Shown: positions 1 to 12,979 of the stretch, in pieces | Position numbering within the stretch: the stretch's first letter is position 1 | How the letters are laid out: every line of letters starts with the position of its first letter | Source of the DNA: Lactifluus volemus | Lineage: Eukaryota > Basidiomycota > Agaricomycetes > Russulales > Russulaceae | NCBI GenBank assembly: GCA_022376515.1 | Contig: WTXI01000171.1 | Span: 1-64,000, forward strand | Length of the DNA stretch: 64,000 bases | Reading direction: 5' to 3' | Translations under genes and position numbers: made by a program | The notes under the pieces: model-generated | The model's database searches: none | What the model saw: the letters and a program-made list of their open reading frames with translations, nothing else | Told to the model about the DNA's origin: nothing

Positions 1-46
1 TGCCAGCGATGAATTGGCCATCGACATAGGCGGTATCCGAGGTCAT
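1..46 (-). CDS. Possible first codons of a gene leaving the left edge
   Basis: On the minus strand an ATG at 46 opens a frame that stays open to the window edge (15 codons, beginning MTSDTAYVDGQFIAG). It is preceded by a pyrimidine- and purine-mixed leader. Too little is visible to assign a family, and it may be chance. Partial at the window edge. Confidence 0.2.
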   Translation of the reverse strand, partial: MTSDTAYVDGQFIAG

Positions 47-1391
47 TGGACAATCCCAACTCTTTCCTCCCACTGCCATACTTTCCCTTAATAAAGGGCT
101 TCTTTATGGATCTCTATGTTCCCCGTGGCATTATGCGGCGCGTCGTCCAACGCCAATGGAGCCCTCCCACCTACGTTTGGTGGTTACCACCATATCGATA
201 ACCACCGCCAAACCCGCTGAATATGCAGTGATAGCAAATCGATCGACGTAGTCAACCCACGCTCACTGACTTGAATGATATCACATCCGAGACATTGACG
301 TTTGAGGGTGTTCGAGGATGAGGACAATCATGTTTGGCCGTCAGTCCGAACATCGGTGACCAGCGCGACTCCCCTAGGTTTGTGGAGCCACGGCTTGAGC
401 CGAATGGCCTCATGGGTTGACGGACCGCGAGCCTGGCCCTACGAGGAGCCGGCCGATACACTGGCACTTAAATTACACACCCTTCGCAGAACTCAGAAAT
501 TAAATGCGTGTACACAGTCAGAGCCATTGGTGACAGCGAGAAACTGGCAGACCACACCACAGTTTAGTAGAACTGCAAGTGCGAGCGGCACAGATTTTTA
601 CCAAGCCACGCTAGAGCCTGAGGCTCGGACACACAAGTGCCGTCCGGGCCCCAGCGGCGAAATTAGCGACTCGGATGGCTCGGACTATTGCATTTTGCAA
701 ATGACCTAAAAAAAATAATTAACAAAAGAGTTACAATCTCTTGGTGTGTGAGCGAACTCAGCCCTTGTTTTTCTCAGTAGGCCGTTATTATGTCGCCTTG
801 ATCTGCCACAGCCTCCTGACTGCTATTGTTGGATTTAAGCCAAGTATTACTGCAATTTGTGAACAAGCGGTCTCATCCGAGTCCTGAACCTCGCGAAGGT
901 ATCTTTTTCGCTTCAGTCCTTGCTTCAGTGGCAGTCTCGGTTAAACTGTAGTACTATCCGAAGCTTGTTAGCGCCAATTTGTTTCGAAGTTCCGAAAATC
1001 CCGAAAACTCAAAAACCCGGACTCGGAAATCCTCCCCTTCCTAGTCGAATACCGCCCATCGTAGAGATAACTTGAGACCCGTTCCCTTTCCCCTGCGTTT
1101 TAGAGGGGCCTCTGGGAAGTTGGACGTAAGTTTCTGACTCAAAAAGGTCCGGTTCACTGTCTTTGATGTTTCTCACCAGCAGAGAAATAACCATCAATGA
1201 TGGAAGTCGCAGAAATCTGATGTGCCAGTGGCATGTGATGACATATTATAGGTAGGGACCTGTTCTAAGCGGCGCTGTGAACACTTCAACTTCATCGAAT
1301 GGCTCATAAAGCCCACCACGTTTTACAAACTTTTCGTTCCCCGAACCTCTCAGCTGCTCGTTCAGTTCTCATCGTCTCGCATCCATAAACA
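47..1391. other. Intergenic region, no supported gene
   Basis: No frame here reads like a conserved protein. The longest open stretch (302-709, plus) is low in recognisable features and overlaps an interspersed repeat whose other copy lies near 3.5 kb. The last 70 bases before 1392 form the likely promoter and leader of the membrane-protein gene. Confidence 0.6.
486..580 (+). repeat. Interspersed direct repeat, copy 1
   Basis: A stretch containing CTCAGAAATTAAATGCGTGT followed by GTTTAGTAGAACTGC recurs in the same order at 3487-3592. The second copy has a small insertion in the middle. Neither copy lies in a recognisable gene, so this is a degenerate interspersed repeat of unknown origin. 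Confidence 0.7.
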
Positions 1392-2848
1392 ATGGTATCT
1401 TCCCCCGCATATGCACTGGAGACCTATGGTTTGTACCATCCCTATTTACTAACACTGTGGATTAAGCTATCCCTGCCTAGATAATTTCTTGAAAGTGCTA
1501 CACACCTTCGCGGGGCTGTATATGTGAGATTCCATGTTCACAGAGAGGATCTCCTTTGGCTCACATCTCGAATAGATGGGAATATCTCACTACGTTTGGT
1601 TTCGAATGGAATATTTACACGAGAAAGCGACCATGGAGATGGTCGTATATCCCATACATCGCCACAAGGTTATTGTGTCTCAGCTCCCTCATTGTCGTCA
1701 TTGTGGGAGTCAACCTTAAAAGGCCATTTAATTGCGATGTATGTCTGCGAGTTTTGTCCCATCGATGCTATATGCATACTCACTCTTACCCTATACAGGC
1801 TTGGCTTCGTGGCATCATGGTACGGCTTGTCGATTGCCCCTTCTTCTACATGCATGCTGACCGATATTTCCCAGATCACAGCTTGGCCTGCGGGAAGTGG
1901 TGCCTCATTTCTTCTTCTGCTTCGGGCGTGAGTCATCTACCATCTCTTTCTCATGTTACGGTGATAAGGACCTCATCATCGATTAGAGTTGCAATATGGT
2001 CACTGGATTGTAGGGTCGTGGTATTTGCTACGCTTGCTTGGCTCTCCGGTTTTTCTGCGTCACTCTTTGGTAGGAGTTTAATAGGTTATCGTCCTCATTC
2101 GACTCTCTAATCTCTTGATTCCTAGCCATTTCAAAGGTACTCTTTTGCCAAATTTCTGCGTTATAATATATCCATAGTACTAATACTATGAACTTTTCAG
2201 GGTCACAGCAAATGGTCCCCACTGATACAAACTTGTTCTTTGAATGGCACGGACGAGTACAGGTGGAGTCTGTTGACGACATTCGTCGTAAATGTTACTT
2301 TGCTGGGAACTATGATTGTCGGTGTGATCCACAAGCGGCTTGATACACGTCTATGGAAGTTGCTGTATTACCAAGGCTTGTTCTGGATATCTGCAGCTAT
2401 CTTCACGGAGGTGCCGGGTGTGGTATGTCATCCTTGTTCTGAATGTTTGCCTTGTTCACCGGATTGAGTCATTTTGCTTCACTATGCAGGTAGTGCCCTT
2501 CCTAAATATCAATGGTGAGAAAATGTGGACGCACTTGGAATATGGTTATTCATGCGTTGAATCACATCAACAGAATCTTGGAATGTGGTCAGTGACACTA
2601 GTTGTTTTTGTTGACGGTTCGCTGAAAGTTCTCGAATTGTAGATGTTCCAAACACCTCTGCGTATGTCCATCCAGGTCATTGTTCCATTTTCGCGACTGA
2701 CTTAACGCCCTTCTCGCTTGGACACCGGACAGTTGTCGTGGTGTACGTCAATAATTCAATTCTTTCTCGAAATCCTTATCCAAATGCATACAGTGTTATT
2801 GCGTCTTCCCGGTCCTATCGAGATCTCTTCCAGCATATTGTAGAGTAA
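1392..2848 (+). CDS. DUF6533-like fungal seven-helix membrane protein, probably frame-disrupted
   Basis: Eleven exons can be placed: 1392-1428, 1481-1523, 1576-1738, 1875-1927, 1987-2069, 2201-2422, 2490-2514, 2574-2587, 2643-2675, 2733-2740 and 2794-2848. The product reads with the pattern of an uncharacterised Agaricomycete membrane-protein family: an N-terminal YDNFLKVLHTFAGLYIWEYL, a following basic RKRPWRW, a Cys before a hydrophobic helix (SGASFLLLLRAVAIW), a GLFW helix, and a short tail SYRDLFQHIVE. Several hydrophobic segments suggest a multi-pass protein. All joins are in phase except 2069/2201, where one extra base shifts the frame. A G added beside the acceptor would explain this. 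The gene may therefore be a pseudogene, use an unusual splice, or contain a sequencing error. Family assignment is from pattern recognition only. Confidence 0.65.
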
Positions 2849-5593
2849 GGCTCCTCCTTCCTGACACTGTTCGTGACCTCAGAATGACACCTATACACTT
2901 ACAGTGACTGCCAGGGTATTCAGCATTCCCGTCCCCCGATCATTGGGAGTGATTCCCTGTTGGGGACACGGAGTGGAATGGAGAAACACGTCGCGATAAA
3001 GAAGACAATCGAGTCTGACATGCGTTTCGTTGTGCCGAACGCTTCCTTTCTTGCCTCAGTCTCAGTGCCGTCACGGATGGGAGACGAAGAGCATGGGTTT
3101 TATCCTGAAGCTCAGAAAAAGGACGATACGGGGGCTTAATGTACAATGTAACTTGTTCCCGTTGTTTTTGTTTAACCCCCACCTTATTACATCAGAACGG
3201 ATGGTCTCGTGTTGCTAGTAACCTCTTCCGCTTGTACCCTTAAATGGTTGATTGGCCGGTTCTGACAGCTAGGTGTCTCGCGCGACAATTTCGAGGTTGC
3301 GGCGTAAAACTAATTCCCTTCCTTCACCAACCCCGACATCCATTTCTTCTATCAACTCCGAGTCCTGCTACGCCTGGCACGTCCCCGACGGTCCGTCGAT
3401 CAAACCCCTGGAAAGCGGCACCAATCTATGTGCCAGTTGAAGCGCCGCATTGCCTTCAAGTTCTCCCGAGGAGCAGGAGCGCCTGAGGCGCAGACTCAGA
3501 AATTAAATGCGTGTAAAAAAAGGTCAGGTAAGAGAGCCGTTGGTGACAGTGTGAACACTGACAGAACCACCACCGTTTAGTAGAACTGCGCGACCAAAGT
3601 GTGGGCCGTTGTTCCCCTAGACAAGGAATCTGGTTCGTTTTCGTTTTTCTGCTAAAGCAGATTCTAGCTCTGTCGTTTTGATGGCGGTGGCGGAGTCAGC
3701 GACGCCTCTAATGTCCGATCGATGGGGATCATCCACCAGTCGCCAATGTCTTCATCAAAGCTTATTGGCAACTATCCTCTAATGCAGCTTGGAGGCACGT
3801 ACCAGAGTATGCTCTTGCCGGAGCCCGCTATAGAACAAGATCAAAAAAGCAATCAACAACCACAGGTGCAAATAGCAGAGAAACAAAAGTGTACGATTCC
3901 CGTGAATTCATAGGGGCCTGATATATACATTCTCCTTCCATTCATTGAACGTCTTGCCTCGCCGAATGAATCGTATTGTCATTCCCTCGTGGTGGAGGTC
4001 GCACCCAAGACTGGTTGATTGAACACTTTGACCTGTTCTGATGGCTATCCAGACTGGATAGACAAAAAGCAGCCATCGGAACGTAGTTTGTTGCCACGGC
4101 TCGGCTCGGCTCATAGTAGCTCAGCCGATCAAATGGGCCTCCGATGAGAGTTGCCGAAAAAAGCACAAAAAACAGAAACTCTCACATCATCACGCATGGT
4201 GGAATTCATCAAAACTCCTCCGCTTATTTTCGAAATTTTGGTACGATTCAAAAACGACATGCGGAGAGTTCGCAGCTGCCAAGCAAAAAGGAGATTAAAA
4301 AAAAAGGGACGCGTGTCCAGATCTGGCGAGTCATTGGATCGAATGATCTTCTTGCAACTCGAGGCAGTTCGAGTTGGGATTTAGCGGCAGGGGCCGGCGG
4401 CGGTGACTACTCGGTCGACTCTCTCATAATCCATAGTGCCAGTGATCGGTGGACACCTGGGATTACTATGGATTATGGGGTATGAGAGCAGTTCAACAAG
4501 GTGACTTTTTTCTGACTTTGGTACAAAGCTTTTATGGGCGACACCAACGGAAGGTTAGGTAATTGCTATGATCGCGCCCAAGACACGCACTTGGGATGCA
4601 CCGGGCAGTCGACGTCGATTTCGACATGCTTCATTCATGTCGTGTACTGTACTAGGAACTTAGAAAGCCAGAGAGGTGTCACAGCGAAGCGAGCTCCGAG
4701 TCAGCGGACACACTTTTTCACTTTGACTTTCCAAGTTTTGCAGCTGCATGGCAGATCGAGCACACATACTAGTACGCTTTATCGTCCAATATAGGGCCGC
4801 ATATACGGCATGTCCTTGAAACGCACTGCCGAGGCTAGCTACTAGCTGAAAAAGACCCGAACACGTTAATTAGCGTCCTCCTGTTCGAGTTCGAGAAGTC
4901 ATCTAGTCATCCCGGAAAAGGTCTCGAGCCTGAGTATCAGCTTCTTTCGGCTATATATTACCACTGCCTCCATTCGCGGGCGGCTGAACAGCAGGAACTG
5001 TTCGAGATGGAAACGGCTGCAGGACCGAATCACGTTAAATGTAATGAAAATTCACTGACAAAAACGTCAGAAAATTATGTAGTTGTTATATTTTCGAGTA
5101 TGTATGGACGAATATGGAAAGTAGAAGAGAGTGCATGGTAATGGCGAACGCGCAGCCACAAGGAATGATAGATAGACCGAAAGTGGAGAGTCGATACGTT
5201 ACGGGAGTTAATAGGATGACAACAGATGGAAGGTATACACGCTACAACGCAGGCCGAAAAAGCTCGCGCCAAACAACTAATAGGAACAGATATTGTTCAA
5301 AAAATCACAGCAACGAGCCCCATTGTATAGGCAAGCTGCGCGAATGGTATAGAGGACACCATCGAAGAATGCACGATACGAGGCAAGACATTTAACACAC
5401 GGGGGAGGCCGCGGGGAGCGGCACAAGCGTGGTCATATTTATGTGCAGGAGGCACGGGGATAATGGAACCACCAGACAAGAAAACAGCGAAACGGAGGCA
5501 CAGCAAGGGCAAAAAAGGAACAAGGCAGAGTAGCAAATAAAATGCCGAATAATAATGCAGGAGGGACGAGGCAAAAGCGACGGAAAACGGCAC
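2849..5593. other. Long intergenic stretch between membrane-protein gene and bHLH gene
   Basis: About 2.7 kb without a supported gene. It contains the second copy of the interspersed repeat (3487-3592) and AT- and purine-rich tracts near 4.3 and 5.5 kb. The right end (about 5.3-5.59 kb) is probably the 3' untranslated part of the minus-strand bHLH gene. Confidence 0.6.
3487..3592 (+). repeat. Interspersed direct repeat, copy 2
   Basis: Same-orientation partner of the repeat at 486-580. Both share ACTCAGAAATTAAATGCGTG and GTTTAGTAGAACTGC. This copy carries a short A-rich insertion after GCGTGT. Confidence 0.7.
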
Positions 5594-7094
5594 CTACATC
5601 ATCATCGCGAACCCACCTCCATTGCTGCCACCAACGGCGATTGGAACACTGGGAATATTAGGCTTGAATGCAGCCATGCCCTCCATCGCGTCGCGACCCC
5701 ACATTGCGCCCCCAGCGCTCATACGGGTTGGAATACCGCTAGAAGGCGAGATGTTTGGTACCTCATAACTTCCGGGCTGAGAAGAAACGGAGCCTGCACG
5801 AGTAGCTTGCGGAGACCCGTAGGTACTGCCACTCATACTGCTATCCCTTCCGCCGAAACCAGGTCCAGAACTGACTGACGATGCGTCCTCGCTGTCAACA
5901 GGACTCCCATAAACATGTTGGACAGGGGGCTGCTGGCGAGGGGGATCAGGATAGTATGGCTGGTGGGTGAACGGCTGTCCGGCACTAATCGACGAGGGAC
6001 CGTGCGAGGTCGCCGAAGAGGAGAACAAGCCATGTTGGTTTGCGAGTTGCTGTTGAAGTTGCTGACTAGAGAAGATTTGGTTGTTCCACGCGGCTAACGC
6101 TGACTTGTCTGCATCGAGAGAGTGGCCGACATTGAACTGCGTCTGATACTGCGGCGAAGGAACGTGGGTCTGTTGATCATAAAGAGATGCCATGGCAGGA
6201 TTCTCAAACGATACGTTTGAAATATTTTGCGCGATGACGGGGCGACCGTGGGATGCGGGGCGCGGAAGGATATGGGCGAGGTGAGGAGCGCCATGCTGTT
6301 GGGCAGGCACATTCTGCGCGAAGAGATTAGCTGCCGGCTTGACTGCTGACATTGAATTGAAATCGTCAGCGTCTTCCGTCAGTGAATGGCCAACGCAAGG
6401 AGGCATGGCCCTCACGGGCAAGTCATCTTCGTTATCGCCCAGGCCTTCAGCATCCTCCTCCTCATCCATTCCAGGAATTGAAGTCAAAATTTCAACCTCG
6501 CCGTTGAGAACCATGGAGAAGGCCTCGCTACGAACTGGCTCCTCAACGCGAGGGAGGTTGGCGCGATCACGCCATTCATTGAGTTCCCGACGAACTGCAT
6601 CAGCCTCAAGTTTGAGGAGACGAAGCTCACGAGAAGCCATGGCACGGTGGCGACGAGAGGCATGAATGTGAGCAATAGAGGAATTGACGATTGCCGACTT
6701 GGAAGGGCGGCGAATCTGCGAAAGATTGGGAAGAAGAGCGGCAAGGTCCTTGAAAGTACTTGGTTAGATTCGAGTGACGCAGAACAAAGAAAAAAAAAAC
6801 ACATACAAGGAAACGCCCATTGAGGGTCTCACGCCTCTGGCGTTCGACAGCATTATGGGTAGCACGCCGCTCAGCGGTGTTGGCCCGTCGAGAGGGTTTA
6901 CGCTTGGCCTGAGGATTAGCCGAGTTGAGAGGGCCGGGAGTAGTATTGGAAGTTAAAGGAGTGGAAGACTGGTCAGAAGGAGGGAGTGCTAGAGTTTGAA
7001 CGAGATCGCTAGGAGAAACAGGTGTGTGAGGGGCATTTGGAGAGTCGGTGGAAGTTGAAGACGGAGAGGAAGGAATGGGGAAAGACATGGTCAT
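5594..7094 (-). CDS. Basic helix-loop-helix transcription factor
   Basis: Two exons on the minus strand: 7094-6807 and 6748-5594, joined across a 58-base GT-AG intron, giving about 480 residues. The basic region (about residues 72-90) contains HNAVERQRRE with His80, Glu84 and Arg87/88. In bHLH proteins this His-Glu-Arg set is known to specify E-box DNA, especially CACGTG. The intron falls in helix 1 (RFL / DLAALLPNL), then comes a loop and a helix 2 (SKSAIVNSSIAHIHA). A charged, leucine-containing helix follows (about 133-160) and could act as a zipper for dimerisation. The rest is low-complexity Ser/Pro/Gln/Gly, as in activation domains. I chose the ATG at 7094; another in-frame ATG is two codons on (7088). 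The target genes cannot be read from sequence. Confidence 0.9.
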
Positions 7095-8947
7095 GGCTAA
7101 AGTGCGATAGGAAGAAAAGGACGTCAAGTTAAGAGCCAGAGAATATCGGTTGCTCGATGGATTTGAAAAAAAAATGAGGGGGAGGACAAATAAATTGTGG
7201 TCAAAAAGTGAATTTTCGTTTCTGTGGAATGATTTGCAAGGCGGAATCGCGATTTCTCAGCGGTATCCGAGATGCAGAGAGGAAGACGAGGTGTAGTCGC
7301 GAGCGGAAGCTCAAGCGCTCAAAGATAAAGGAGGATGAAAAAGGAAGAGGGAGGGGGAGAATCAGAGGAGAAAGTGGGCTGAATGGATAAAATAGCCGCG
7401 AGCTAGGCTCAAGCGTACTAAAGGACTGTTGAGTGGGCGAGGTAGAGAAACCGGCAAGGGTCGCGAGGATCTGTGGGAAAGAGATGAGGAGAGAACGGGG
7501 AGAGAGAAGAGAGAGAAAGGAAGAGAACATACTCCAGGCGTTATCCTTGTTACGGCGAGGGAATTCGGAGAAGAGGAATAGAGGAGGAGCAAGACTCTCG
7601 CTCGACTCAACGGGACCTTGTCATAAAGCGGGGGACAAAAAAGTGGGACTGAGTATCAGCCTGGGCGTGTACTAAAAGTCCTCATATCTCTTCGGAATTT
7701 AAATAACTTCATTCTCCGATTATACCACGTGCCTGACCGATCGGCCCGTCAGATTATGATTCTCTTCTCATCGGGTAATCAGATCTCCTTGTCTAGGCAA
7801 CACAACACAATAGCTCTCTTCCCCCATCCTCGTCCATCTTCCATATTTATATGTACATTCCCATTGTTCGCAAGCATGATTGGTCAGCACTTTTGATGGA
7901 GACCGTTTTGTACGCCAAAAATCAGTCTTAAAAATATCTCAATATTCTCCTACTCACCATCTCCAGATATCAGCTCAGTTTCCTCTTCTACCACCGAAAG
8001 AGCAACCCGAGGTTTCTCATTCAGGAACATCGGCAGGAACTTTTCCCCATTAGAATGGAGCCTCTGCACCGCCGGGGGCCGGGGGCCGGAGAACAGGGCC
8101 AGGGTGTTTGCTCCGCTTGAGTTAAGCTTCCTATATGGGCTTGGGAAATCCCACGGATGACAAGTCGTGGCGGTGTTAGAGGCGTCAATCGAGCCGGGTC
8201 AAGCCGAGTCCAGTGCAGGACTAGCTCAGCCTGGGCTGACAAAGCCTACGAATCTTGACAAGGCAAGCTTCCCCCGTTCTCCGAGTTGCCTAGAGATATA
8301 TGATAGCTAACACATATAATGGCTAAGCAATATGCGAATACATCATGAAACATGCCCAAGGACGGTCGGAAATAAGCGGTACGTTTTTCAATACGTCAAC
8401 CTGTCCCCCGCCTCCGGTGTCGGCCAACAGACTTTGCAAGAGGACCGTTAGTCCTCACCGCCCCTGAGACACAACATTCCTTGCTGACGGGGACAAGACA
8501 CACCAACCTAGCACCCATTATCTGAATCAAACCTTGAAAGCCACCCTCTGATGGATCTAGCCAAACAGATTAGTAAGCAATGCCCGACGGTCCTGCTGTA
8601 TACGAGACCGGGCGTGCGGGTTAACAAGGATTGGGATTGTTTCTCAGGGGGAAGCTTAATTTGGAGATGCTTTGTTACAAAACGTTTCCATGAGAAAGTC
8701 CTACTTATTTCTTGAAGTATAAGGCCCACTTTCCCCCTTTGACGCTTGCGATTCGTTCGGTCTTCTCGGGAATATCAGTTTCGCTTTATCGTTCACGACG
8801 ACGGAACGGCAAAGTAGCCTTATAATGGCGGTATCATAATCATATACTTTGATCACGATCCCGGAGGCGATCGCTCGAGTGACAAATTAGGCAAAAAACT
8901 TTGCAACCAAAACTACTTCACGCGGGACCATTTCAATTCAACAAACG
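7095..8947. promoter_or_regulatory. Shared divergent promoter region of bHLH and mccB genes
   Basis: The bHLH gene reads left from 7094 and mccB reads right from 8948, so this 1.85 kb lies between two divergent starts. The left third is polypyrimidine on the minus strand, typical of a fungal leader. The remainder shows no gene. A short GC-rich tract (two runs of five G) lies near 8075-8090. No specific operator could be identified. Confidence 0.4.
7471..7532 (-). other. Possible 5' untranslated intron of the bHLH gene
   Basis: On the minus strand a GTATGT donor at 7532 and a TTTCCCACAG acceptor ending at 7471 enclose 62 bases with a strong pyrimidine run. The position, about 380 bases upstream of the chosen ATG, fits a leader intron. 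No transcript evidence is available. Confidence 0.35.
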
Positions 8948-11419
8948 ATGCATCATTTCCGTCTTCTGCCACGTTTGGCGCTCAAATCATCACTCAACCA
9001 TAAGCAATTACTGGCAGCAACCCGCACTGCAAGACTATACCATGCAGTCTCAGTCCTACCCTCACTCATCTCAACTGCATCTCCCGAGTTTCAAGCACGG
9101 GCGAAGGCCATGGACGAACTTATCGCCGACCTCGACGAAAAACTTACCCAGGCACGCGAGGGTGGAGGCGCAAAGGCGGCAGAACGAATGCGCAGCAAGA
9201 GAAAGAAGTTACCGCGCGAGAGGTGCCTTTTTCTCCGTTTCCAGCCGCGCGTTTCGTTTTTTCGCTGACGATTCGGTTTTCGCGTACGTACGGCCGCATC
9301 ACTATCGGCCTGCATAGGCTCGCATTGCTATTGGACCATCACTCACCCTTCCTTGAACTTTCTCCTCTGGCCGCACACGAGGTGTATGCGGGAGAGTCTG
9401 TGCCCGGTGCGGGAATAATCACGGGAATAGGCCGGATATCAGGGCGCGAGTGCGTTGTTGTGGTTAACGATGCTACGGTCAAAGGAGGATCGTATTATCC
9501 GTTGACCGTGAGTGCGTTTCTCACTAACTCCGCACACTACTTCTCATTCCAACGTCGCAAATACTTTTCGTCTAGGTGAAGAAGCATCTGCGTGCCCAGG
9601 AAATCGCGAGGGAGCATGGCTTGCCTTGCGTTTACGTTGGTATGTGACTTATCACTTCCCTCCCGGTTTTCCCTTACAGCTACACACTGCGCGCTCTAGT
9701 TGAGTCAGGAGGCGCTGCTCTCCCACACCAAGCAAATGTACGTTTGTGTGTACGTTCATTATTCCTCACGTTTGACGCGCATATATGTAGGTATTTCCTG
9801 ACAAGGAACATTTCGGGCGCATATTCTATAATATGGTATGTTGCTGCCGTTCTAGTTCCGCGTGTCGCCAATGTTCCGCAGGCCCAGATGTCTGCGCTTG
9901 GCATCCCCCAAATCGCTATCGTGCATGGTATTTCCGTCGCAGGCGGCGCATATGTCCCCGCAATGGCCGATGAAAATATCATCGTTCGCGAACAAGGGCA
10001 TATTTTCCTGGCTGGGCCTCCGCTTGTTAAAGCCGCAACTGGAGAGGAGGTTGATGAGGAGACGCTTGGGGGTGGTCTGATGCACTCGAGCGAAAGTGGT
10101 GTCACTGATCACCTGGCCCGCGACGACGAGCACGCGATTGCCATCGCACGGGGCATTGTAGGTGACCTGGGCTACGCAGGTGGACGGGAAATACCTGTAT
10201 GTCTTAGCTCTCTCTGATCATCACCAGATATTAATGCCATTCGAATCTCAGCCCCCAGCTGCCCCAGAGGAGCCGCTCTATTCTGCATCTGAGCTTCATG
10301 GGATAGTCGGCACAGACCTCCGCCAGTCGTTTGATATGCGGGAAGTTATCGCTCGGGTGGTAGATGGGAGCCGGTTCCGCGAGTTCAAGAAGGAATACGG
10401 GCAGACAATCGTGACGGTGCGCCTTTGTCTCCGGGGGCTAGCCTATTTCCAGCTTAATCCTTCGGTTCACGTCCGACTCCCCAGGGTTTCGCCCACATTC
10501 ACGGCTTCCCCGTGGGCATCATTGCGAATAACGGCATCCTGTTCTCTCCCTCGGCACTCAAAGCAACACATTTTATCCAGTTGTGCTCGCAGCGCCAAAT
10601 CCCGCTGTTATTCCTCGTAAATGTCACCGGGTATATGGTCGGTTCCAAAGCTGAGAAAGGTGGGATTGCCAAGGACGGTGCCAAAATGGTACGCGCCGTC
10701 GCATGCGCGGACGTCCCCAAGCTGACCGTCGTCGTCGGGGGGAGCTTCGGCGCCGGTAACTACGGTGAGTCTTTTCGCCGTTTACCACCGTCGATCGCTC
10801 TCCTTCTAAATCTTATTCCACGTTAGGGATGGCTGGTCGGGCGGTAAGTTGCGTTCCACCATAGTTGCCAGTTGATCCTCCACCGTTATCCCATATCCGG
10901 GTCGAGGAATGCTTACACTTGAAACTAGTATTCCCCTCGATTCTTGTGGATGTGGCCTGTATGCACTCTTCTGCTCTTGTGTCACTTGGAATGTCGCTGA
11001 TAATCATTTCCATGTAACTACTGCCGTAATACTTGTCTTCCTAGAATGCCAAGGTATCGGTCATGGGCTCCGGCCAGCTGTCCCAGGTCATGCAGTCGGT
11101 GTCAAGGTCCGTCCTATTCCCATGCTCAGGTTCGTATTTAAGAAGGCCACTCACATTCCCATGTGTGTACCTTTTGCACAGGGATCCGTCACAGCACGCG
11201 TCACTGAAAGCCGAAATCGAATCACAGTCTTCTTCTCTTTATGCGACTGCACGGCTCTGGGACGATGGCATTATCAAGCCGACAGAGACCCGTGATGTCG
11301 TGGGGCTTGGCCTGGCGCTAGCGGCGCGCCAGAGGGGGAGCTCATCCGTTCTCTCCTCGGGATCCTCGGGATTGTCGTGGGACGGAGAAGGCAGGGGCTT
11401 TGGGGTCTACAGAATGTGA
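8948..11419 (+). CDS. mccB: Methylcrotonoyl-CoA carboxylase beta subunit, mitochondrial
   Basis: This is the carboxyltransferase half of the biotin enzyme that converts 3-methylcrotonyl-CoA to 3-methylglutaconyl-CoA in leucine catabolism. Twelve exons splice in frame to 572 residues, close to the family's usual length: 8948-9222, 9318-9507, 9576-9639, 9700-9737, 9791-9835, 9882-10196, 10252-10416, 10485-10764, 10827-10843, 10929-10958, 11045-11106 and 11182-11419. The N-terminus is Arg/Lys-rich and free of acidic residues, as in a mitochondrial import signal. Diagnostic blocks follow in order: [108 protein letters not shown] and the C-terminal [21 protein letters not shown]. These resemble MCC-beta more than propionyl-CoA carboxylase beta. 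The biotin-carrying alpha subunit is not in this window. Confidence 0.95.
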
Positions 11420-12979
11420 CCACCTGCTCGGCCGCTCAGTGTTCTGTTACCATCATGGAGGTCCCATTAATGATCTACGTTTACTTATTTTCAAAGGGGC
11501 GAATGTGAACCGCCCCAAAACCTGGATATCAAGTAATCTGACGGAATGCTACGGCATGAGTTTAGCAAACACGGATCTTGCCCTACTACAGCTGTATATT
11601 CGATCATAGCCGGGCCCAGGGCCATTCCACTGAAGAAGATCCGACTCGAGTTTGCCGGTGGACAACTGTGGCTTGCTTATCTTGCACGCACAATCCCCTG
11701 GCGGCATGTGCATACATGGATGGCTGCCCCCTTACGTTGTGATGGGAAGCCACTCCACACTTCAGAGCATGTCATAATGACAGATGTGCTAACTCTAATG
11801 TGAAGTCTGGCGCACGCCCAATCCGATGCGGTAAGTGGCATACGCCTCGGCCACTTTGCTTAGCGGTTGTTCAGAGGGTGATGTTGATGTCAGCAATACA
11901 ATTGAGCAGACTATACCCGTTTTTGAGACTAGGCTGACAAATTGACTCCTGGGAACGGCGGCCTGAGGGAAGGGCGAGCGAGCTTAACCTTTTTCAATGG
12001 AAAGAATGAGGAACCTTTTTTTAACCCGGCCTTCCGGGAAAGTCAATAAAATCACATGTCAGGTGTTGTTCTACCGCTCTCGGTGGCCGGTTGTTTTTTT
12101 TGAAAAGGCAACAACGTTCTCTTCTTCTTTGTTGGTGTACACGTTCGTAAAGTTTGTGTCGGAGAGCGAGAGATGGAGCCATGCTCCATTACAATTACAG
12201 AAATGGCAGAGTACCCAGAGGTTCGAAGCAGCATTTGAACGGCCCGGCGGAGCTACTGTCCATCGATGCCGAGGCCGCGCACGGGCCCCTATATGTCGGC
12301 GCTATATGTCGGCGCAATGTCGACCAACCCAAAAAGGGCAAGTCCGAGGGATGGATACCTGTAGTCGCCGGAGTTCTCCGAAGCTAGTAGTACTAACCCC
12401 AATGGGATTACGAGCGCGACCGAGCAAATAATCCTCACACCCACCTAGAACGTTGTGATGCTGTGCCTCTCCTGGACTCCGATCAATCTGTCTGTCTGTC
12501 GAGTACTTGGAGCACCCATGATGGTGGCACATTTGCAAAAGTTACAATCAAGGGCATCACTTGTCGTCAACATCCGTAACGGGATTCTCCGGAATTGATG
12601 TATGAGAAACATTTTAGTAGACCGCAAGTTAATATAAAAAAATCTGAAACCCAAGTGTTTTGCTCAATTGTATGGCCGTCTGTCACTATTCGAGTCTACT
12701 GTGCCTAAAAGTGGTTCTTCAATTCATTCAATGGTGACATGGCTGGAAAAAACAAGGAGTGAAAAGAGTTGGTTATTCCTACACTTCGTTAGCACCGTAC
12801 CACCAATTACATTTAGTCCTAAATACTGGAATCACCTCGTTCCAGCATCACCTGCAAGGGGGCCATGTCCCGCTTGTCACGCGCATGTACGTCAGCGCTG
12901 TGTTTCAGGAGTAGCCGCGTAACTCCAAGTTTCCGCTTACCCCCCATACTTTTGCGTTCACGTCAGAACGGCCCCGTGT
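11420..12979. other. Intergenic stretch, no supported gene
   Basis: About 1.5 kb between mccB and the decayed STAND gene. No frame resembles a known protein. A short tandem duplication of CTATATGTCGGCG occurs at about 12289-12315. Confidence 0.55.

Noticed and set aside
302..709. 135-codon open frame at the left edge
   Set aside because: It runs through an interspersed repeat and has no protein-like features or leader.
5555..5878. Plus-strand open frame opposite the bHLH gene
   Set aside because: It lies antisense to the conserved bHLH coding exon and shows no family features.
8072..8091. G-quadruplex in the divergent promoter
   Set aside because: Only two long G runs and a short third are present, short of a four-run motif.
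12154..12431. Open frames near 12.2 kb
   Set aside because: No composition or motif supports coding, and they contain a local tandem duplication.
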